A stretch of DNA of 16,018 nt from Ruminococcus sp. UBA946 (lineage in GTDB: Bacteria; Bacillota; Clostridia; Oscillospirales; Ruminococcaceae): contig DBCY01000039.1 of the NCBI GenBank assembly GCA_002293295.1, forward strand, positions 148 through 16,165, read 5' to 3'. The position numbers and the translations under genes were made by a program. How positions within the stretch are numbered: the stretch's first letter is position 1; each line of letters begins with the position of its first letter. Positions 13,587 through 16,018 of the stretch are shown piece by piece. The notes beneath the pieces were generated by a model that saw only the letters and a list, made by a program, of their open reading frames with translations, ran no database searches and was not told the origin of the DNA.

Positions 13587-14041
13587 TGCAAAAGCGAGTA
13601 AGCTATGCGGTTGAATGCGATTAATGCTGACTTTGCGGCTTTAAAGGCATTAGGAAAGTCCGGGCATCACAGAGCAAGGGCAGCTGCTAACGGCAGCCGA
13701 GGGCGACCTCAGGGCAAGTGCAACAGAAATATACCGCCAAGTCTCCGAAGGAGGTCAAGCGTCCGAAGGAGGTCAAGCGTCCGAAGGAGGTCAAGCGTCC
13801 GAAGGAGGTCAAGCGTCCGAAGGAGGCTTTGGTAAGGATGGAAAGGCGAGGTAAGAGCTCACCGGCATACGGGAGACCGTATGGCCATGTAAACCCTGTC
13901 CGATGCAACGTCTTTTTGGTACGGTGCGTTATTGTCTGCTCGGCAGGCGCACTGCAACGACGGCTTGAGCATACCGGCGACGGTATGCCTAGATAGATTT
14001 CCGCACACGACAGAACCCGGCTTATCGGCTTAGTCGCTTAA
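13587..14041 (+). ncRNA. rnpB: RNase P RNA, class A, with a repeat-expanded P12
   Basis: This is the catalytic RNA of RNase P, which removes 5' leaders from tRNA precursors. Helix P1 is formed by 13592-13603 with 14028-14039 (12 positions, one G-G mismatch). The universal core is present: AGGAAAGTCCGGGC (13652-13665), then GCAAGTGCAACAGAAATATACCGCC, GGTAAGGATGGAAAGG, GGTAAGAGCTCACCGG, and the 3' P4 strand ACGACAGAACCCGGCTTA (14007-14024). The arrangement is class A, usual for Clostridia and unlike the class B of most Bacilli. Between ACCGCC and GGTAAGG, where P12 lies, an array of 18-bp tandem repeats occupies 13744-13826. Short reading frames across this gene in several frames, including a KRPKEV repeat, are by-products of the RNA sequence. 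Its own terminator follows. Confidence 0.96.
13744..13826 (+). repeat. 18-bp tandem repeat array in the P12 region of rnpB (4 full units and one partial)
   Basis: The unit TCCGAAGGAGGTCAAGCG repeats exactly at 13744-13761, 13762-13779, 13780-13797 and 13798-13815, then an 11-nt partial unit follows (13816-13826). The flanks AAGTCTCC (13739-13746) and GGAGGCTT (13822-13829) are complementary (8 bp, one G-U), so the array sits inside a closed P12 stem. Deleting the four units leaves AAGTCTCC-GAA-GGAGGCTT, a perfect minimal hairpin. Confidence 0.97.
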
Positions 14042-14086
14042 AAATGATTCCTGTGTTTGTTAATACGCGGGAATCATTTATTTTTG
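14042..14086 (+). terminator. rnpB intrinsic terminator
   Basis: AAATGATTCC (14042-14051) pairs with GGAATCATTT (14070-14079), followed by ATTTTTG. It lies directly after helix P1. Confidence 0.9.
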
Positions 14087-14095
14087 CATAATATA

Positions 14096-14124
14096 TTGAC
14101 ATAATCAGGTTAATATGGTATACT
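14096..14124 (+). promoter_or_regulatory. metK promoter
   Basis: TTGACA (14096-14101), 17-nt spacer, TATACT (14119-14124) with extended TGG; predicted start near 14131, shortly before the riboswitch. Confidence 0.88.
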
Positions 14125-14144
14125 GATAACAGAAAATTGAATAG

Positions 14145-14254
14145 CCTTATCAAGAGCGGCTGAGGAACTGGTCCTGTGAAGCCCGGCAACCTAATCGCCT
14201 GTTTATACAGGTGGAAAAGGTGCTAAATCCTGCGGTTAAATCCGAAAGATGAGG
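14145..14254 (+). promoter_or_regulatory. SAM-I (S-box) riboswitch
   Basis: P1 pairs CCTTATC (14145-14151) with GATGAGG (14248-14254). The conserved S-box core is intact: CAAGAGCGGCTGAGGAACTGG, then CCCGGCAACC, GGTGCTAAATCCTGC and the closing GAAAGATGAGG. Binding of SAM stabilises P1 and lets the downstream terminator form, shutting off metK when SAM is plentiful. AATCCGAA (14239-14246) is complementary to part of the terminator 5' arm (TTTGGAT) and could form the antiterminator; that detail is inferred. Confidence 0.96.
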
Positions 14255-14274
14255 AATTTTATCATAAAATTCGC

Positions 14275-14309
14275 AGCGTTTGGATGTAAATCCAAACGCT
14301 TTATTTTTT
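14275..14309 (+). terminator. Riboswitch-controlled terminator
   Basis: AGCGTTTGGAT (14275-14285) and ATCCAAACGCT (14290-14300) form a perfect 11-bp stem with a GTAA loop, followed by TTATTTTTT. This is the expression platform of the SAM-I riboswitch, ending about 45 nt before the metK start. Confidence 0.95.
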
Positions 14310-14354
14310 ACGGCTATGATTTTTTCTTATTAATTATATACAGGAGGATTTAAG

Positions 14355-15542
14355 ATGTCTAAAACTTTGTTTACTTCCGAGTCCGTTACCGAGGGGCATC
14401 CCGACAAGCTCTGCGACCAGGTGTCCGACGCTGTCCTGGACGCCATACTCGAAAATGACCCGATGGGTCGGGTTGCCTGCGAAACCTGCACCACTACCGG
14501 AATGGTAATGTGCATGGGTGAAATTTCCACAAGCTGTTATGCGGATATTCCGAAAATTGTCCGTCAGGTTGTCCTTGATATAGGCTATGACAACGCGGAA
14601 TGCGGTTTTGACGGAAACACCTGCGCCGTATTGCAGTCAATTGACGAACAGTCGCGGGATATAGCCCTCGGTGTTGACGAAGCCCTTGAACATAAAGAGG
14701 GTGAAACCGCCGATGATAACATGACAGGAGCCGGCGACCAGGGCATGATGTTCGGTTATGCCTGCGACGAAACCCCCGAGCTTATGCCGCTTCCCATATC
14801 CCTTGCTCACAGGCTTGCGATGAAGCTTACCGAGGTCAGGAAAAACGGTTCGCTTGAATACCTTTATCCCGACGGAAAAACCCAGGTTACCGTTGAATAC
14901 GAGAATCAAAAACCCGTAAGGGTTGATACCGTCGTCGTTTCATCTCAGCACAGAGCGGATGTTTCCCTTGAAAAATTAAGGGAGGATATCATAGAGCAGG
15001 TAATAAAACCGATTATTCCTGATGAGCTTATGACTGACACGAAAATTTTTGTAAACCCAACGGGACGTTTTGTAATTGGCGGACCTCACGGAGACAGCGG
15101 CGTCACCGGACGCAAAATTATAGTCGATACATACGGGGGGTATGCACGTCACGGAGGAGGAGCGTTTTCAGGGAAAGACCCCACAAAGGTTGACAGAAGC
15201 GCCGCCTACGCCGCGCGGTATGCCGCTAAAAATATCGTTAAGGCAGGGCTTGCGGGAAGGTGCGAAATTCAGCTTGCTTATGCAATCGGAGTGGCGAAGC
15301 CGGTTTCGGTTACGATTGACACGTTCGGAACGGGAACGGTACCCGACATTGATATAGCCAGAGCTGTTGAAAAAGTATTTGACCTGCGCCCCGCCGCTAT
15401 AATAAAAATGCTTGATTTACGCAAGCCGCAGTACAGAAAGCTTGCCGCATACGGGCATTTCGGCAGGGAGGATTTGGGCGTTGCCTGGGAAAAAACCGAT
15501 ATGGCAGAAAAGCTGTTAAAGGAGTTAGGGATTAATGATTAA
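14355..15542 (+). CDS. metK: S-adenosylmethionine synthetase (methionine adenosyltransferase)
   Basis: This 395-residue cytosolic enzyme makes SAM from methionine and ATP. Full-length family features are present: [10 protein letters not shown] (9-18) with the catalytic histidine, [12 protein letters not shown] (125-136), DSGVTGRK (247-254), [19 protein letters not shown] (267-285) forming the phosphate loop, and a C-terminal GHFGRED. AGGAGG (14342-14347) lies 7 nt before ATG 14355. Expression is controlled by the SAM-I riboswitch and terminator upstream, a standard feedback design in Bacillota. It is a single-gene unit with its own promoter and a downstream hairpin terminator. Nothing in the sequence looks damaged. 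Confidence 0.98.
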   Translation: MSKTLFTSESVTEGHPDKLCDQVSDAVLDAILENDPMGRVACETCTTTGMVMCMGEISTSCYADIPKIVRQVVLDIGYDNAECGFDGNTCAVLQSIDEQSRDIALGVDEALEHKEGETADDNMTGAGDQGMMFGYACDETPELMPLPISLAHRLAMKLTEVRKNGSLEYLYPDGKTQVTVEYENQKPVRVDTVVVSSQHRADVSLEKLREDIIEQVIKPIIPDELMTDTKIFVNPTGRFVIGGPHGDSGVTGRKIIVDTYGGYARHGGGAFSGKDPTKVDRSAAYAARYAAKNIVKAGLAGRCEIQLAYAIGVAKPVSVTIDTFGTGTVPDIDIARAVEKVFDLRPAAIIKMLDLRKPQYRKLAAYGHFGREDLGVAWEKTDMAEKLLKELGIND

Positions 15543-15575
15543 GATGATAACAGATATTGACCATTAAAATGTATA

Positions 15576-15620
15576 AAGGGACTGCCGAACTGATTACGGC
15601 GGTCCCTTATAGTTTATTTG
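15576..15620 (+). terminator. metK terminator
   Basis: AAGGGACTGCCG (15576-15587) pairs with CGGCGGTCCCTT (15597-15608), 12 bp with one T-G wobble and a 9-nt loop, followed by the T-rich ATAGTTTATTTG. Confidence 0.8.
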
Positions 15621-15661
15621 AAAATATCAATGAATCACCTTAATAAATAACCCGATAATTG

Positions 15662-15690
15662 TTGACATATATCAAAAAATGCAGTATACT
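15662..15690 (+). promoter_or_regulatory. Promoter of the type I toxin mRNA
   Basis: TTGACA (15662-15667), 17-nt spacer, TATACT (15685-15690). The start is expected near 15696, at the AAAGCAAGGG that is mirrored at the antisense RNA start. Confidence 0.85.
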
Positions 15691-15756
15691 TTTTAAAGCA
15701 AGGGTATGCCATTAACGGTTAGGCGGTCAGACTTCCCCTCGATTGGGGGGTGAGCA

Positions 15757-15781
15757 ATGTGAAAAGCTTCGCTTTTCACAT
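15757..15781 (+). promoter_or_regulatory. Leader hairpin between Shine-Dalgarno and toxin start
   Basis: ATGTGAAAAGC (15757-15767) and GCTTTTCACAT (15771-15781) form a perfect 11-bp stem with a TTC loop. It begins at an ATG-TGA start-stop well spaced from GGGGGGTGAG (15745-15754) and ends on the first two bases of the toxin ATG at 15780. It should either hide the start codon or bring the distant Shine-Dalgarno close to it. Confidence 0.8.
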
Positions 15782-15866
15782 GATGAGTTGGAATGATTTT
15801 CTTACACTCATTATTGTTGTTTGCCATATCATTTCGATATTTCAGCACGGCAATAAAAGGAAATAA
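15780..15866 (+). CDS. Short hydrophobic peptide, putative type I toxin
   Basis: This 28-residue peptide (ATG 15780, or 27 residues from ATG 15783) has a single membrane-spanning stretch FLTLIIVVCHIISIF and a basic end HGNKRK. That is the architecture of type I toxins such as TxpA, BsrG and the Firmicutes holin-like group. The gene lies between two convergent consensus promoters, and its last codons overlap the terminator of the antisense RNA. The Shine-Dalgarno sequence GGGGGGTGAG is 25 nt upstream of the start and can be masked by CCCC at 15735-15738. This fits the tightly controlled translation typical of these toxins. The call rests on the locus architecture more than on sequence identity. 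Confidence 0.75.
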   Translation: MMSWNDFLTLIIVVCHIISIFQHGNKRK

Positions 15867-15943
15867 CCGCCCACACTCTCTAAAGTTGACGGTTATTCTT
15901 TAATCATTAACGAGGGGTGACCGTTTAACCGGCTGCCCTTGCT
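15852..15943 (-). ncRNA. Antisense antitoxin RNA of the type I locus
   Basis: A promoter on the minus strand would start an RNA of roughly 90 nt near 15943. It has a 5' hairpin region (AAGGGCAGCCG / CGGTCACCCCT, imperfect) and ends at a hairpin of AATAACCG with CGGTTATT (plus arms 15862-15869 and 15890-15897), then TCCTTTTATTG. It overlaps the 3' end of the toxin mRNA and the last codons, the arrangement known from txpA/RatA in Bacillus. Ends are predicted, not measured. Confidence 0.72.
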
Positions 15944-15950
15944 TTTATTA
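15911..15950 (+). terminator. Terminator of the toxin mRNA
   Basis: AGGGGTGACCG (15913-15923) and CGGCTGCCCTT (15930-15940) form an 11-position stem with one mismatch and several G-U pairs, then GCTTTTATTATTAT. The same bases form the 5' end of the antisense RNA. Confidence 0.6.
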
Positions 15951-15978
15951 TTATACATTAATTATACTATTATGTCAA
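15950..15978 (-). promoter_or_regulatory. Promoter of the antisense antitoxin RNA
   Basis: On the minus strand TTGACA (plus 15973-15978), 17-nt spacer, TATAAT (plus 15950-15955): a full SigA consensus, closer to consensus than the toxin promoter (TATACT -10), as expected if the short-lived antitoxin RNA is made in excess. The remaining 40 bases of the window show nothing further. Confidence 0.88.
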
Positions 15979-16018
15979 GAGTTTATCAGCCATAAAACAC
16001 GGTAATTCAACGAGTAAA

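Larger units (their letters stand above)
15695..15945. repeat. Inverted repeat joining the 5' leader and 3' end of the toxin mRNA
   Basis: AAAGCAAGGG (15695-15704) is inverted at 15936-15945, and CCCCTCG (15735-15741) is inverted at 15911-15917; between them both arms share an interrupted CC..TTAA.CGGT pattern. The outer arms coincide with the predicted starts of the toxin mRNA and of the antisense RNA, so the two RNAs begin with the same sequence and the mRNA ends can pair. Confidence 0.75.

Noticed and set aside
13744..13826. Possible CRISPR array
   Set aside because: The units are directly adjacent with no spacers, only 18 bp long, and lie inside rnpB; no cas genes are present.
13605..13996. 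Several overlapping reading frames on both strands around the rnpB repeats, including one with a KRPKEV repeat
   Set aside because: They are by-products of an 18-bp unit (a multiple of three) in the RNase P RNA gene. None has a proper start context outside the RNA, and the conserved RNA core runs through all of them.

Overview
The window looks like chromosomal DNA of a low-to-moderate GC Bacillota, most likely class Clostridia. Supporting signs are a SAM-I (S-box) riboswitch and terminator ahead of metK, a class A RNase P RNA, a class II (Firmicutes-type) GalT, AAAGGAGG-like ribosome binding sites, and repeated TTGACA-N17-TATAAT/TATACT promoters, several with an extended TGn element. This assignment is inferred from gene content and signals, not from a database search.

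Layout. Positions 1-1226 hold an antitoxin-rich block: the tail of one ribbon-helix-helix (RHH) gene, a complete second RHH gene behind a palindrome-rich promoter, and a Phd/YefM-ParE toxin-antitoxin pair with a consensus promoter. The parE stop overlaps the start of ahcY (S-adenosylhomocysteine hydrolase) as TAATG. A metallophosphoesterase with two altered metal-site residues and an OGG1-type 8-oxoguanine glycosylase follow. From 4196 to 9436 everything is on the minus strand. Read in transcription order this is a HAD phosphatase remnant, an OmpR-type response regulator, a histidine kinase with no membrane segment, a terminator, then an ABC ATPase and an 8-helix FtsX/MacB-like permease. A plus-strand set follows: methyltransferase, GNAT protein (4-bp overlap) and galT. 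A GC-rich hairpin separates galT from a small minus-strand gene of unknown function. After an AT-rich stretch with two tiny membrane ORFs come rnpB, then the riboswitch and metK. The window closes with a compact type I toxin-antitoxin locus.

How the parts relate. The methyl cycle is represented twice: metK makes SAM under riboswitch control, while ahcY removes SAH from within a toxin-antitoxin transcription unit and has no visible SAM or SAH riboswitch. The two-component/ABC cluster resembles peptide-antibiotic or envelope-stress detoxification modules.

Most unusual points: (1) rnpB helix P12 is expanded by four exact 18-bp tandem units, each carrying AAGGAGGT, the complement of the 16S anti-Shine-Dalgarno; removing them leaves a perfect short hairpin. 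(2) The terminal type I toxin mRNA has an AUG-UGA start-stop and an 11-bp hairpin between its Shine-Dalgarno sequence and the toxin start, and its 5' leader and 3' end are inverted copies of one another. (3) A HAD gene has an internal deletion, with its N-terminus and its 18-residue C-terminal tail left in different frames just upstream of the response regulator.
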